A DNA stretch of 64,000 nt from Pseudomonadota bacterium (GTDB lineage Bacteria > Pseudomonadota > Gammaproteobacteria > Steroidobacterales > Steroidobacteraceae): contig CANHFH010000001.1 of assembly GCA_947459825.1 (NCBI GenBank), positions 1 to 64,000 on the forward strand, given 5' to 3'. The translations under genes and the position numbers were made by a program. Shown here one piece after another: positions 19,233-30,526 of this stretch (the first letter of the stretch is position 1; the number at the start of each line of letters is the position of its first letter). A model generated the notes under the pieces. The model was not told the DNA's origin. It was given only the letters and a program-made list of their open reading frames with translations, and did no database searches.

Positions 19233-20602
19233 CAGCCGAAGAGGTCACCGCGTTCCGCGCCGCGCATCCCGGCATCGAAGCGGTGCAGCTCTACATCACG
19301 GACCCGTCCGGCGTGCCGCGCGGCAAGGTGGCGGCGCTGCACGAGCTCGAGCGCCTCTACACGACCGGGCGGCCGGTCGCGGGGTCCATCCTCGGGCTCG
19401 ACGTCACCGGTCGGGATGTGGAGGCGACGGGGCTCGTCTGGGAGACGGGCGATGCGGATCTGCTCTGTCGGCCGGTGCCGGGGACGCTGCGACCGGCGCC
19501 GTGGCTCGCGCGGCCGACCGCGCAGGTGATGATGTCGATGTACACGCTCACCGGCGAGCCGGCGCCCGCCGATCCGCGCCATGCACTGGCGCGCGCCGTG
19601 GCGCGGCTGGCGGCGCGCGGCTTCCGCGCCGTGCTCGCCGTCGAACTCGAGTTCTACCTGCTCGCGCCGCGGGGCGAGGCGGGCGCGGCGGCCGTCCCGC
19701 CCGGGTCGGCGCACATCGACGCATATTCTTTGGCGCGGCTCGAGCGGACCGCGCCGCTGTTCGACGAGGTGTACGCGGCGGCGCGCGCGCAGGGGTTGCC
19801 GGTCGAGACGCTGATGTCCGAGTACGCACCCGGCCAGTTCGAGCTGACGCTCGCGCACCGCGACGACGCGCTGCGCGCGGTCGACGAGGCGGTGATGCTC
19901 AAGCGCCTGCTGCGCGGCGTCGCGGCCAAGCACGGTCTCGCCGTGACCTTCATGGCCAAGCCCTATGCGCATCTCGCAGGCAGCGGCATGCACCTGCATG
20001 TGAGCCTCGCGGACGGCGCGGGGCAGAACCTCTTCGCCGACGAGGCGCCCGCGGGCAGCCCGCTGCTGCGTCAGGCCTTGGGCGGCCTCAAGGCGACGAT
20101 GGCGGAAAGCCTGCTCGCCTTCGCGCCCAACGGTAACTCCTACCGCCGCTTCCAGAGCGAGAGCTACGCGCCGACGGCGGTCAGCTGGGGCGTCAACAAC
20201 CGCTCGGTCTCGCTGCGCGTGCCGGCGGGACCGCCCTCGAGCCGCCACATCGAGCACCGCATCGCGGGCGCCGACGCCAACCCCTATGTGGCGGCGGCGG
20301 TCGTGCTGGCGGGCGTGGAGCGCGGCATCGCGATGGGCCTCGACCCCGGGCCGCCGGTCACCGGCAACGGATACGCGGCCGCGGCTGCGGCTGCCGCAGC
20401 CGGGGTGCCCCTCGACCCGCAGCTCGCCCTGCCGCGTACCTGGCAGGAGGCGATCGACCGGGCCGCCGGATCGGCCTTCCTCGCCGAGGCGCTCGGACCC
20501 GAGTTCCTGCGGGTGTTCCTCGCCATCAAGCGTCAGGAATGCGCGCGGTTCTCCGCCGAGGTCACGGAACTCGACCGGTCGTGGTACCTGCACACGGCCT
20601 GA
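19229..20602 (+). CDS. glutamine synthetase-family ligase (gamma-glutamylamine synthetase-like)
   Basis: 457 residues from the ATG overlapping the aminotransferase stop (ATGA); an in-frame ATG at 19100 would lie deep in that gene. GS fold motifs: VELEFYLL, SEYAPGQFELTLAHRDD, GSGMHLHVSL, APNGNSYRRF, NNRSVSLRVP and HRIAGADANPY. It lacks the adenylylation-tyrosine context of GlnA and matches PuuA/SpuI-type enzymes that ligate glutamate to amines such as putrescine. Together with the aminotransferase it suggests use of an amine as nitrogen source; the substrate is inference. Confidence 0.87.
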   Translation: MTAEEVTAFRAAHPGIEAVQLYITDPSGVPRGKVAALHELERLYTTGRPVAGSILGLDVTGRDVEATGLVWETGDADLLCRPVPGTLRPAPWLARPTAQVMMSMYTLTGEPAPADPRHALARAVARLAARGFRAVLAVELEFYLLAPRGEAGAAAVPPGSAHIDAYSLARLERTAPLFDEVYAAARAQGLPVETLMSEYAPGQFELTLAHRDDALRAVDEAVMLKRLLRGVAAKHGLAVTFMAKPYAHLAGSGMHLHVSLADGAGQNLFADEAPAGSPLLRQALGGLKATMAESLLAFAPNGNSYRRFQSESYAPTAVSWGVNNRSVSLRVPAGPPSSRHIEHRIAGADANPYVAAAVVLAGVERGIAMGLDPGPPVTGNGYAAAAAAAAAGVPLDPQLALPRTWQEAIDRAAGSAFLAEALGPEFLRVFLAIKRQECARFSAEVTELDRSWYLHTA

Positions 20603-20604
20603 GG

Positions 20605-20610
20605 TAACAT
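20605..20610 (+). promoter_or_regulatory. possible -10 box close to aspS
   Basis: TAACAT (20605-20610) lies 10 nt before the aspS ATG at 20621, with no Shine-Dalgarno in between (CCGCGCCCTT). A start about 7 nt downstream would give a leader of only 3-4 nt. Confidence 0.4.
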
Positions 20611-20620
20611 CCGCGCCCTT

Positions 20621-22399
20621 ATGCGCAGCCATTATTGCGGTCAAGTCAACGAATCCCTGCTCGGCCAGACGGTCACCGTCGCGGGCTGGGTGCATCGCCG
20701 TCGCGACCACGGCGGGGTGATCTTCATCGACCTGCGCGACCGCGACGGGCTGGTGCAGGTGGTCTGCGACCCCGATGCGCCGGAGCTCTTCGCGGTGGCC
20801 GAGAGCCTGCGCAACGAGTTCGTGGTCAGCATCACCGGGCTTGTGCGGGCGCGGCCCGCCGGCACCGCCAACGCCAACCTCGCCTCCGGCAAGGTGGAGA
20901 TGTTGGCGCGGCACATCGAGCTCCTGAACCGTTCCGAACCGCTGCCGTTCCAGCTCGACGAGCAGGTCTCCGAGGAGGTGCGCCTGAAGTACCGATACCT
21001 CGACCTGCGCCGCGATGTGATGGCCAAGCGGCTGCGCCAGCGGCACGCCATCACGCGCGCCATGCGCCACTACCTCGACGACGCGGGCTTCGTGGACATC
21101 GAGACGCCGATGCTCACCAAGGCGACGCCCGAGGGCGCCCGCGATTACCTCGTGCCCTCGCGCACGCACGCCGGCAAGTTCTTCGCGCTGCCGCAGTCGC
21201 CGCAGATCTTCAAACAATTGCTGATGGTGTCCGGCTTCGACCGCTACTACCAGATCGTGCGTTGTTTCCGCGACGAGGACCTGCGCGCCGACCGCCAGCC
21301 CGACTTCACCCAGCTCGACATCGAGACCTCGTTCCTGACGCAGGACGAGATCATGGCCCTCATGGAGGGCCTCATCCGCCACATCTTCAAGACCGTGGCC
21401 GGTGTGTCGCTGCCCGACCCGTTCCCGCGCATGACCTACGCCGAGGCGATGCGCCGCTACGCGAGCGACAAGCCCGATCTGCGCATCCCGCTCGAGCTGG
21501 TCGATGTCGCCGACCTCGTCGCCGACTGCGACTTCAAGGTCTTCGCGGGCCCGGCGCGCGATCCGGCGGGCCGCGTCGCTGCGCTGCGCGTGCCGGGCGG
21601 CGGCAAGCTCACGCGCAAGGAGATCGACGACTACACGGCGTTCGTGGCGCGCTACGGCGCGCGCGGTCTCGCCTACATCAAGGTCAACGACCCCGCCAAG
21701 GGTCGCGACGGCCTGCAGTCGCCGATCACCAAGTTCCTCTCCGACGCCGCGGTGGCGGGCATCCTGTCGCGCACCGGTGCCGTCGCCGATGACCTGATCT
21801 TCTTCGGCGCGGATTCCGCCAAGGTCGTCAACGACGCGCTCGGCGCGCTGCGCCTCAAGGTCGGTCAGGACCTCGGGCTCTTGCAGGGTGAGTGGGCGCC
21901 GCTGTGGGTCGTCGACTTCCCGATGTTCGAGTACGACGCGGACGACAAGCGCTGGACGGCGATGCACCATCCGTTCACCTCGCCGAAGAACCTGGATGCG
22001 GACGCGCTGCGGGCCGACCCGGGCGGTGCGCTCGCCAAGGCCTACGACATGGTGCTAAACGGCTCCGAGATCGGCGGCGGCTCGGTGCGCATCTTCCGTC
22101 AGGACCTGCAGTCGACGGTGTTCGATCTGCTCGGCATCGACGCCGAGGAGGCGCGGCGCAAGTTCGGCTTCCTGCTCGATGCGCTCAAGTACGGTGCGCC
22201 ACCGCATGGCGGCATCGCCTTCGGACTCGACCGCCTCGCGATGCTGATGTCGGGCGCCGATTCCATCCGAGATGTGATCGCGTTCCCGAAGACCCAGACC
22301 GCAGCCTGCCCGTTGACCGACGCCCCGACCGAGGTCACCGAGAAGCAGCTGCGCGAGCTGCATATCCGCGTGCGGACGCCGCCCACCGCGGCCGGCTGA
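20621..22399 (+). CDS. aspS: aspartyl-tRNA synthetase
   Basis: 592 residues, bacterial type. N-terminal OB-fold anticodon domain ([15 protein letters not shown]), class II motifs including [23 protein letters not shown], the bacterial GAD insertion (about 290-420), and motif 3 [13 protein letters not shown]. Residue 30 is His (RRRDHGG), as in the non-discriminating enzyme of Pseudomonas aeruginosa and unlike Leu in E. coli. It may therefore also charge tRNA-Asn with Asp for amidation by GatCAB. Confidence 0.96.
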   Translation: MRSHYCGQVNESLLGQTVTVAGWVHRRRDHGGVIFIDLRDRDGLVQVVCDPDAPELFAVAESLRNEFVVSITGLVRARPAGTANANLASGKVEMLARHIELLNRSEPLPFQLDEQVSEEVRLKYRYLDLRRDVMAKRLRQRHAITRAMRHYLDDAGFVDIETPMLTKATPEGARDYLVPSRTHAGKFFALPQSPQIFKQLLMVSGFDRYYQIVRCFRDEDLRADRQPDFTQLDIETSFLTQDEIMALMEGLIRHIFKTVAGVSLPDPFPRMTYAEAMRRYASDKPDLRIPLELVDVADLVADCDFKVFAGPARDPAGRVAALRVPGGGKLTRKEIDDYTAFVARYGARGLAYIKVNDPAKGRDGLQSPITKFLSDAAVAGILSRTGAVADDLIFFGADSAKVVNDALGALRLKVGQDLGLLQGEWAPLWVVDFPMFEYDADDKRWTAMHHPFTSPKNLDADALRADPGGALAKAYDMVLNGSEIGGGSVRIFRQDLQSTVFDLLGIDAEEARRKFGFLLDALKYGAPPHGGIAFGLDRLAMLMSGADSIRDVIAFPKTQTAACPLTDAPTEVTEKQLRELHIRVRTPPTAAG

Positions 22400-22437
22400 C
22401 CCTTCCGCCGTCAGTCGCTGTCGAGCCGCCAGCGCAG

Positions 22438-23133
22438 ATGCGCGCCCCCTCCGCCCGCCCGACGCTGCTCTTCATCCACGGCCTCTGGATGACGGGTGCG
22501 GAGGCCTTCGCCTTCCGGCGGCGCATGGAGCGCGACCACGGCTTCGATACGACGGTCTTCGCCTACCGCACGACCCAGGAGCCGTTGGACGCCGTCATCG
22601 ACAAGCTGCGCGAGCACATCGACCGGCAACGGTCGGCGACGCTGCACATCGCGGCGCACAGTCTCGGTGGGTTGGTAGCGCTCAACTTCCTCGCGCGGCA
22701 CCACGCCACGACGCCGCCCGGCCGGCTGGTGCTGCTCGGATCGCCGGTCAACGGCAGCGCGGCCGCGCGCAGGCTCGGGGGTTTCGCGCTCGGTCGTCGT
22801 CTGATCGGCCCCGTGGCGACCGAAGTGCTGCTCGCCGCCTGGCGCCGCGACGGTCGGGACACCGACGCCGCCTCGAGAGAAGACCCATCTCAAGGCGATC
22901 TGCCGCGCGACACGGGCGTGGTCGCCGGCACGCGACCCGTGGGCCTCGGCCGATGGGTCGCCGGGTTCGAGGAGCCGAACGACGGCACGGTCGCGGTCGC
23001 CGAGACGGAACTCGATGGCGCGCGCGACCGCCTCGTGCTGCCGGTGAGCCACCTCGGCATGTTGATGTCGCTGCGCGTCGCGGCGGCCTGCGGGCACTTC
23101 TTCCGCGAAGGACGCTTTCCGCTCGGCGCCTGA
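22438..23133 (+). CDS. alpha/beta hydrolase
   Basis: 231 residues from the ATG at 22438; the frame is open far upstream through aspS but without family sequence. Alpha/beta-hydrolase fold: LLFIHGLWMTG (oxyanion region), nucleophile Ser in AHSLGG near 80, and LVLLGSPVNGS. The size and the LVLLGSPVNG segment recall triacylglycerol-lipase/PGAP1-like enzymes. Substrate unknown; probably cytoplasmic, as no signal peptide is seen. Converges on the DUF748 gene. Confidence 0.8.
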   Translation: MRAPSARPTLLFIHGLWMTGAEAFAFRRRMERDHGFDTTVFAYRTTQEPLDAVIDKLREHIDRQRSATLHIAAHSLGGLVALNFLARHHATTPPGRLVLLGSPVNGSAAARRLGGFALGRRLIGPVATEVLLAAWRRDGRDTDAASREDPSQGDLPRDTGVVAGTRPVGLGRWVAGFEEPNDGTVAVAETELDGARDRLVLPVSHLGMLMSLRVAAACGHFFREGRFPLGA

Positions 23134-23168
23134 TGCGGCGCGATCGAGAGGGCGGCCGGGGCGCCCGA

Positions 23169-26132
23169 CTACTGCTTCAGCTCCAGCTTCAGGCGCACCG
23201 AGTTCGCGGTGGGCGCGATGCCCGCCGGCGCGCGCAGGAAGACGCGTAGCGGATCCACCTCGCCGCTGCCGAGCAGCGCCTCCTGGACGGCCTTGGCACG
23301 GGCACGCGCGAGGTCTTCGAGATCCTTGTCGGTGACCTCGATGGTGCTGCGCAGCTTGCCCTCGAGCGCGGCGATGGAGGCCTCGCGCAGCGCCTCGCGC
23401 GAGGGCTTCTCGCCGGTCTTCGGGTCCGGCGCTTCGAGCGGCTCGAGGAGCTCATCCGGCTTCTGGCCCGTCTGCGCGCGGTATAAGCCGTCCAGAAGCT
23501 CGAGGTACTCGCCGCGGTCGGTGGTGTCGACCGGTCCCTTGGCGAAATCGGCGAGCCGCGCGTCCCAGCGCGTGGCGAGCAGCGCCGGGGCGTCGAGCTC
23601 GCGGCTGTACGCCGTCGGGATCTCCATCTCGATCGCCGGACGCTCGATCAGCGCCTTGCGGACATTGGCGAGCCGCTCGGCCACCTCCGGCTCGAGCACG
23701 GCACGGCCCGGCGCGAAGTCGGCGAACTGCACATCAGGCCCGCCGCCGAACAGCGAGGAGAGCAGCGTGAAGGGAGAGGTGACGATCTTGATGAGCAGGT
23801 TGACGAACATCTTCCAGATGATCGGTCCGATCTTGAACTGCGGATCGTCGATGGTGCCGCTCACCGGAAGGTCGAGCCGGATGTTGCCGTCGCGGTCCTT
23901 GAGCAGCGCCACGGCGAGCTTCACGGGCAGCTTGGTGGCGTCGGGGCTCTTCACCTTCTCGCCGAGCTTGAGCTGGGAGACGAGGATCTTGTGCTGCGCG
24001 CGCAGCTTGCGGTCCTCGACGAGGTAGGTCGTGTCGATCGAGAGCTTGCCCTTCTCGATGCGGTAGCCCATGAACTTGCCCGAATAGGGGTTGAAGGTCG
24101 TGAGCTCGATGTTGCGGAAGTTGGCGGCGAGGTTGGTGTAGGCCTCGGCCGCGAGGTAGTTGACCTCGCCGGTGATCTTGACGGGAGCGTACTTGTCGAC
24201 CGCGGCGTCGATGTCGACCTTGGCACGCGAGGACTGCACGGAGGAGAGGCCCGTGACCGTGCCGTTCAAGGTCTGCAGACCGATGGCGAAGTTGGGCCGT
24301 ACGCTGAAGTCGGCGAAGTTCGCCGAGCCGACTTTGAGGTTGACGCGGCCGATGTCGACCCGCAGCGGTGCTTCCTCGGTCTCGGGCCGGGCGGTGTGCT
24401 TCGCGCGCTCGGCCGCCTTCGCCCGACGCTCGGCTTCAGGGCTCAGGCCGTCGGACTTCAATACATCGCTGATGTTGGTCGTGCCGTCGGTGTTGACGAC
24501 CAGGTCGATGAAGGGTGCGTCGGCGTCGATGCTGCGCACCGTGAGGCGCGCGCCCGCGCCCGAGTAATCGATGTCGTTGAAGCGCAGCGCGCGCCAGCGG
24601 AGGAAGGTGCGCTTGACCAACCGGTCGCGCGCGATGAGGTTGCGGACCGCACCGTCGCCCTTGAAGGAGAGCGCCGGTTCTGCGCCCTTGCCGGCGCGCG
24701 CGGCCGGCACGGCATAGACCACATCGCCCTCGGCATCGATGCTGCCGCCGCGCAGGTTGAGGCGCACGAGGTCGGCGTAGTACGGTTCGAAGTCGGTCAT
24801 CGGCAGGTCGCGCAGCGTGACCTTGGCGCGGGTCTCGAGGTCGTCCGGGCGCACCGTGCCCGTGGACTCGAAGCGGCCCTTGGCGTTGATGCCGAACGCG
24901 GTGTCGAATGCGACCTCCGCGCCGCGCTGCGTGGTGTAGCCGCGCGCGTTGAGCGTGACGCCGGTGAGCGCGAAGCGCGCCGGCAGCGGCAGCGTCCGGT
25001 CCTCGAAGTCGACACGCGAGCCGCTGAGGGCGAACTCGGGCAGCACGACGGTCCACGGCGGCCCGGCGTCGGCGGCGGGCTCCGGCGGCGTCTCCGGCCC
25101 CGCCAGCGCCGCGAGCGAGACGCCTTGGGCGTCCATCCAGGCGCGCACCTGCGCGCCCGTCACCGCGACCTTGCCGAGGTCGGCGCGTCGCGCGCCGAGA
25201 TCGATCGACGCGCCGCGCACCGTCGCGTCGGCGATCACCACATCGGGTTGCTGGCGTCCCAGTGCGGCAAGCGCGACCTGTTTCGCGTCGACGGTGTCGA
25301 GGAGCACGCGGCCGGAGATCGGCGTCGTCGCGGCGGTCACCTCGTAGCGCGCGCCCAGCCCGAAGGTGCCCGCCTGCAGCTGCAACGGCAGCGAATCCTG
25401 CAGCACATCGTCGAGGGTCGCGGCGCGCAGCCCAGCGAGGGAGAGGCGACCCTGCGCCGTGAACGGCTTGAGCTTGAAGCTGCCGTTCCACGCCAGCCGT
25501 TCGCCCGCCTGCGAGACCGCGCTCAGGGTGTGCGCGTTGCCCGAGCCGACGCGCGTGCTGAAATCGCGCAGCTTGAAGTCGACCGGTTGCAGCTTGGCCT
25601 GCACCGGCCGGCGCAGCGACAGGTCGCGGTACTGCGCTTCACCCCCGCGCATCGTGAAGAGCTCGATGTAGACCGGCAGCCCGTCGTCCTCGGCGGCGGG
25701 ATTGGTCGGTGCGGGCTTCGGTGGTGCAGGCTTCGCACCCGGCGGGTCAGGCGGCACGAGCTCCGCGAGGTTCAGCGTGCGGTCTTTGCGCACCACCGCC
25801 GACACGAACGGCTGTTCGATGGTGATGTCGTCGAACACCGGGCCGCGCTTCCAGACCGAACGGATCGAGAGGTCCAGGTCTAGCCGCGAGAAGCCGACCA
25901 TGCGTTCGCCCGAAGGCTCGTGGATGCCGAGGTCGGCGATGCTGGCGCGCAGCGTGAAGGGGTTGACCTTCACCTCGCCGAGGCGCGGCTGTTTCTTGAG
26001 GTCCTGCGCCACGAAGCGGGTGAACTCGGCGCGGATGTAGCGCGGCGCCCACCAGAAACCGGCGATCGCATAGGCGCCGACCAGCGCCGCGATGACGACG
26101 ACCGGAATGCAGACCTTCTTCGGGATCCGCAT
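23169..26132 (-). CDS. DUF748 / AsmA-like envelope protein
   Basis: 987 residues. One N-terminal membrane helix (about 8-30, VCIPVVVIAALVGAYAIAGFWW), then a long periplasmic part of repeated beta segments typical of DUF748 (LGEVKVNPFTLRASIADLGI, PVFDDITIEQPFVSAVVRKDRTLNLAELV). AsmA-like proteins bridge inner and outer membrane and are thought to move lipids; DUF748 proteins are less studied. A GAGAGG Shine-Dalgarno precedes the ATG. Lies 21 nt after mutS on the same strand, so it may share its transcript. Confidence 0.85.
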   Translation of the reverse strand: MRIPKKVCIPVVVIAALVGAYAIAGFWWAPRYIRAEFTRFVAQDLKKQPRLGEVKVNPFTLRASIADLGIHEPSGERMVGFSRLDLDLSIRSVWKRGPVFDDITIEQPFVSAVVRKDRTLNLAELVPPDPPGAKPAPPKPAPTNPAAEDDGLPVYIELFTMRGGEAQYRDLSLRRPVQAKLQPVDFKLRDFSTRVGSGNAHTLSAVSQAGERLAWNGSFKLKPFTAQGRLSLAGLRAATLDDVLQDSLPLQLQAGTFGLGARYEVTAATTPISGRVLLDTVDAKQVALAALGRQQPDVVIADATVRGASIDLGARRADLGKVAVTGAQVRAWMDAQGVSLAALAGPETPPEPAADAGPPWTVVLPEFALSGSRVDFEDRTLPLPARFALTGVTLNARGYTTQRGAEVAFDTAFGINAKGRFESTGTVRPDDLETRAKVTLRDLPMTDFEPYYADLVRLNLRGGSIDAEGDVVYAVPAARAGKGAEPALSFKGDGAVRNLIARDRLVKRTFLRWRALRFNDIDYSGAGARLTVRSIDADAPFIDLVVNTDGTTNISDVLKSDGLSPEAERRAKAAERAKHTARPETEEAPLRVDIGRVNLKVGSANFADFSVRPNFAIGLQTLNGTVTGLSSVQSSRAKVDIDAAVDKYAPVKITGEVNYLAAEAYTNLAANFRNIELTTFNPYSGKFMGYRIEKGKLSIDTTYLVEDRKLRAQHKILVSQLKLGEKVKSPDATKLPVKLAVALLKDRDGNIRLDLPVSGTIDDPQFKIGPIIWKMFVNLLIKIVTSPFTLLSSLFGGGPDVQFADFAPGRAVLEPEVAERLANVRKALIERPAIEMEIPTAYSRELDAPALLATRWDARLADFAKGPVDTTDRGEYLELLDGLYRAQTGQKPDELLEPLEAPDPKTGEKPSREALREASIAALEGKLRSTIEVTDKDLEDLARARAKAVQEALLGSGEVDPLRVFLRAPAGIAPTANSVRLKLELKQ

Positions 26133-26153
26133 CAGACCCTCTCAGTGCTGCTC

Positions 26154-28799
26154 TCAGCGGAGCAGTTTTTTCAGATCGTATACTTTCCCGAGCGCATCGC
26201 GGGGGCTCAGCGTATCGGGGTCCAGATCGCGCAAAGCTGCGAGCAAGGCCTCGGTCTGCGGATCGGGCTCGCCGGCCGTGCCGACGTGCCGCGGATCCGC
26301 GGAGGGCGCGGTCGCGGCGAGATCGAGCGTACCCTGCGGCCCGTTGCCGCCGCCGTTGGCCTGCGCGGCCTCGAGGCCGGCGAGCACCTTGCGCGCCTCG
26401 GCCAACACCTCGCGCGGCAGACCTGCGAGCTTGGCGACAGCGAGCCCATAGCTGCGGTTGGCGGGTCCGGGTTTCAGCGCATGCAGGAACACGATGCCGT
26501 CGCGGTGTTCGGTGGCGTCGAGGTGCACATTGGCGACGCCCGGCAGCTCCGACGCCAGCGCCGTGAGCTCGAAGTAATGCGTCGCGAACAGCGTGAACGC
26601 GCCGACCCGCGCGGCGAGATGGCGCGCCGTGGCGCTGGCGAGCGCGAGCCCGTCGAAGGTGCTGGTGCCGCGGCCGATCTCGTCCATCAGCACGAGGCTG
26701 CGCGGCGTGGCGTTGTGCAATATGTTGGCGGTCTCGGTCATCTCGACCATGAAGGTGGAGCGGCCGCCCGCGAGGTCGTCGCCCGCGCCGATGCGCGTGA
26801 ACACGCGGTCGAGCGGCCCGATGAGCGCGGCCTCGGCCGGTACGAAGCTGCCGATGTGCGCGAGCACCACGATCAGCGCGCACTGGCGCATGAAGGTGCT
26901 CTTGCCGCCCATGTTGGGGCCCGTGATGACCAGCATGCGGGTCGCGGCGTCGAGCGCGAGGTCGTTCGGCACGAAGGGCGCATCGAGGAAGCGTTCGACC
27001 ACCGGATGGCGACCGCCCGTGATGCGCAGCACCGGCCGGTCGGTGAGCTCCGGCGCCGCCCAGCGCAGCGTCGCGGCACGCTCGGCGAGCGCGGCCTGCA
27101 CATCGAGCTCGGCGATGGCGGCCGCGGTCGACTGCAGCGCCGGCAGGCGTGCCGCGAGCTCGCGCAGCAGCGCCTCCCAGAGCTCGCGCTCGCGGGCGAG
27201 GGAGCGCTCACGTGCGCCCAATACTTTGTCCTCGAAGCCCTTGAGCTCCGGGGTGATGAAGCGCTCGGCGTTCTTGACCGTCTGGCGCCGCAGGTAATCG
27301 GGCGGGACCTGCGCCGCCTGGCTGCGCGGCAGCTCGATGAAGAAGCCCTGCACGCGGTTGAAGCCGAGCTTGAGCTGCGCGAGGCCCGTGCGCTCGCGCT
27401 CGCGTGCCTCCAGCTCGAGCAGGAAGGCGTCGGTGTCGGTGGCGATGAGCCGCAGTTCGTCGAGCTCCGCGTCGTAGCCCGGGGCGATCACGCCGCCGTC
27501 GCGCACCATCGCGGCGGGTTCGGCGGCGACCGCGCGCTGCAGCAGCGCGAGCTCCTCGGCGTGTCCGCCGACCGCGGCGGCAAGCTTCACGATGATGACG
27601 GCATCATGCGCCGCGAGCGCGCCGCGCAGCGCGGGCAGCGCGCCGAGCGCGAGCCTGAGGCCGGTGAGGTCGCGCGGCCGTGCGTTGCCGAGCGCGACCC
27701 GCGCGAGGATGCGCTCCATGTCGCCGATCGGTTCCAGCGCGGCGCGCAGCGCCTCGTAGCGCCGGCCGTCGACGAGCGCGCCCACCGCCGCGTGCCGCTC
27801 GCGCAGCTGCGCGCGGTCGGTGATCGGTCGCCCGACGGCGCGGCGCAGCGCGCGGGCGCCCATCGCCGTGACCGTGGTGTCGAGCAGCGACACCAGCGTC
27901 GCGTCCTCACGACCCGAGGTGCTGGCGTCGATCTCGAGGTTGCGCCGGGTGACGGCGTCGATCTGCAGCGCGGTCTCGCGCGCTTCGACGCGCAGCGCGC
28001 CGAGGTGCGGCAGCGCCGTGCGTTGTGTGTCGCGTACGAACTCCAGCAGTGCGCCCGCCGCGCCGATGGCGAGCGGCAGCTCGGTGGCGCCGTAGCCCGC
28101 GAGGTCGAGCGTGCCTAGCTGCGCGGTCAGCAGCCGCGTCGCAGCCTCTGTCTCGAAGTGCCAGGGCGGGCGGGCTCGGCAGCGCCGACCGGGCAGCGCC
28201 GCCGACCACCAGCCTGCCTCGGCGAGGCTGTCGGGCAGCAGGAGCTCCGCGGGCCGCAGCCGCTCGAGCTCCGCGGCCAAGGCGCCGGGGCCGTGACCCT
28301 CCAGCACCGTGAACCGCCCGGCGCCGAGATCGAGCCAGGCGAGGCCGAAGCGCTCGGCCCCCGCGCCGCCCGCGCCGCCTTGGGGGGGGCTGAGCGCCGC
28401 GGTCGGCAGCAGCGCGGCCAGCAACACCTCGCGCCGGTCGTCGAGCAGCGCCGCATCGGTGACGGTGCCCGGGGTGACGATGCGCACCACGGCGCGCTCC
28501 ACCGGGCCCTTGGACTTCGCCGGGTCGCCGATCTGCTCGCAGATGGCGACCGACTCGCCCTTGCGGACGAGACGGGCCAAGTAGTTCTCGGCGCTCTGCA
28601 CCGGCACCCCCGCCATCGGGATGGGCGAACCCGCGGATTGGCCGCGGGCGGTGAGCGTGATGTCGAGCAGCCGCGAGGCCTTGCGCGCGTCTTCGTAGAA
28701 GAGCTCGTAGAAGTCGCCCATGCGGTAGAAGAGCAGCGCATCAGGGTGCTGCGCCTTCAGGCGCAGATACTGCTGCATCACCGGGGTGTGGTCCGACAT
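26154..28799 (-). CDS. mutS: DNA mismatch repair protein MutS
   Basis: 881 residues. Recognises mismatches and small loops and recruits MutL. N-terminal mismatch-binding domain with the FYEL element ([12 protein letters not shown]), connector and clamp domains, C-terminal ABC-type ATPase with Walker [11 protein letters not shown] and [16 protein letters not shown]. Several Ala/Gly-rich inserts (about 118-130 and 830-855) are typical of high-GC genomes. TACGAT lies 6 nt before the ATG and there is no Shine-Dalgarno. Divergent from pncC. Confidence 0.96.
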   Translation of the reverse strand: MSDHTPVMQQYLRLKAQHPDALLFYRMGDFYELFYEDARKASRLLDITLTARGQSAGSPIPMAGVPVQSAENYLARLVRKGESVAICEQIGDPAKSKGPVERAVVRIVTPGTVTDAALLDDRREVLLAALLPTAALSPPQGGAGGAGAERFGLAWLDLGAGRFTVLEGHGPGALAAELERLRPAELLLPDSLAEAGWWSAALPGRRCRARPPWHFETEAATRLLTAQLGTLDLAGYGATELPLAIGAAGALLEFVRDTQRTALPHLGALRVEARETALQIDAVTRRNLEIDASTSGREDATLVSLLDTTVTAMGARALRRAVGRPITDRAQLRERHAAVGALVDGRRYEALRAALEPIGDMERILARVALGNARPRDLTGLRLALGALPALRGALAAHDAVIIVKLAAAVGGHAEELALLQRAVAAEPAAMVRDGGVIAPGYDAELDELRLIATDTDAFLLELEARERERTGLAQLKLGFNRVQGFFIELPRSQAAQVPPDYLRRQTVKNAERFITPELKGFEDKVLGARERSLARERELWEALLRELAARLPALQSTAAAIAELDVQAALAERAATLRWAAPELTDRPVLRITGGRHPVVERFLDAPFVPNDLALDAATRMLVITGPNMGGKSTFMRQCALIVVLAHIGSFVPAEAALIGPLDRVFTRIGAGDDLAGGRSTFMVEMTETANILHNATPRSLVLMDEIGRGTSTFDGLALASATARHLAARVGAFTLFATHYFELTALASELPGVANVHLDATEHRDGIVFLHALKPGPANRSYGLAVAKLAGLPREVLAEARKVLAGLEAAQANGGGNGPQGTLDLAATAPSADPRHVGTAGEPDPQTEALLAALRDLDPDTLSPRDALGKVYDLKKLLR

Positions 28800-28805
28800 G
28801 CGCGT

Positions 28806-28811
28806 ATCGTA
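28806..28811 (-). promoter_or_regulatory. -10 box of mutS placed for a leaderless start
   Basis: Minus-strand TACGAT (28811 to 28806), 6 nt (ACGCGC), then the mutS ATG at 28799. On the plus strand GATACT (28824-28829) lies 9 nt before the pncC ATG. The whole intergenic region is 39 bp. Confidence 0.5.
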
Positions 28812-28838
28812 ACGCGACCGTGGGATACTCGGCCGGTC

Positions 28839-29363
28839 ATGTCCCGCGCCCCTGTCGACGCCGACACCCGCCTCGCCGCCCTGGCACTCCGCCTAGGGCG
28901 CCGGCTGCGCGCGCGCGGTCGGACGCTCGCCACCGCCGAGTCCTGCACCGGCGGTTGGCTCGCCAAGACGCTCACCGATCCGCCCGGCGCGTCGCACTGG
29001 TTGCTCGCGGGCTGGGTGGTCTACTCCAACGCCGCGAAGAGCCGGGAACTCGGCGTGCGCGCAACGACGCTCGATCGGCATGGTGCGGTCAGCGAGGCGA
29101 CGGTGCGCGAGCTGGCGGTGCAGGCCCGTCGCCGCGCCGGCACGGATCTCGCGGTCGCGATCAGCGGTATCGCCGGGCCGGGTGGTGCGACGCCCGACAA
29201 GCCCGTCGGCACGGTGTGGTTCGCGTTCGCTCAGCGTGGCGGACGGGGCGTCGGCCGCGCGGCTGCGGTCGAGGCGGTGCGCAAACGCTTCCGGGGCGAT
29301 AGGGAAACGGTGCGGCGCAAGGCCGTCGAGTTCGCGCTGCGCCGTTTATACAGTATGGCCTGA
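28839..29363 (+). CDS. pncC: nicotinamide-nucleotide amidase (CinA C-terminal domain)
   Basis: 174 residues from the ATG at 28839. Deamidates NMN to nicotinic acid mononucleotide, recycling the NMN released by DNA ligase. Family motifs: [24 protein letters not shown] (amidase site), GVVYSN-like [10 protein letters not shown], and [19 protein letters not shown]. The position just before recA is conserved in many gammaproteobacteria. No Shine-Dalgarno before the ATG. Confidence 0.93.
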   Translation: MSRAPVDADTRLAALALRLGRRLRARGRTLATAESCTGGWLAKTLTDPPGASHWLLAGWVVYSNAAKSRELGVRATTLDRHGAVSEATVRELAVQARRRAGTDLAVAISGIAGPGGATPDKPVGTVWFAFAQRGGRGVGRAAAVEAVRKRFRGDRETVRRKAVEFALRRLYSMA

Positions 29364-29385
29364 TCGGCCGACCTGTATATCGAGT

Positions 29386-29449
29386 GAACGCTGCGAGAAA
29401 TAAAGCGTTTCGCAGCGATTTGCAGCGTTCCCACGCGCTTCTCGTGTGG
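29386..29449 (+). promoter_or_regulatory. nested inverted repeats upstream of recA
   Basis: GAACGCTGC (29386-29394) pairs with GCAGCGTTC (29422-29430), and CGCTGCGA (29389-29396) pairs with TCGCAGCG (29410-29417). A further repeat CCCACGCG/CGTGTGGG (29430-29450, one G-T pair) runs into the putative -10. No E. coli-type CTGT-N8-ACAG box was found, so this may hold a divergent LexA site. Confidence 0.5.
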
Positions 29450-29455
29450 GATAAT
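29450..29455 (+). promoter_or_regulatory. putative -10 box of recA
   Basis: GATAAT (29450-29455), preceded by the recA repeat region. It would give a leader of roughly 40 nt ending in a G-rich Shine-Dalgarno (TGGGGG) before the recA ATG at 29501. No good -35, as is common for activated or repressed promoters. Confidence 0.5.
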
Positions 29456-29500
29456 TCCCCCATCCCGTATACGCCTCGCCACACACCTTTTGGGGGACTC

Positions 29501-30525
<1,025 letters not shown>

Positions 30526-30526
<1 letters not shown>

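Noticed and set aside
18668-21970. 1100-codon minus-strand frame
   Set aside because: Opposite the aminotransferase, GS-like and aspS genes; same GC-skew artefact.
23991-25883. 630-codon plus-strand frame opposite the DUF748 gene
   Set aside because: Arg/Glu/Val-rich shadow without motifs, while the minus strand shows family sequence throughout.
29341-29400. E. coli-type LexA box before recA
   Set aside because: CTGTATATCGAG and TATACAG occur, but neither forms CTGT-N8-ACAG.
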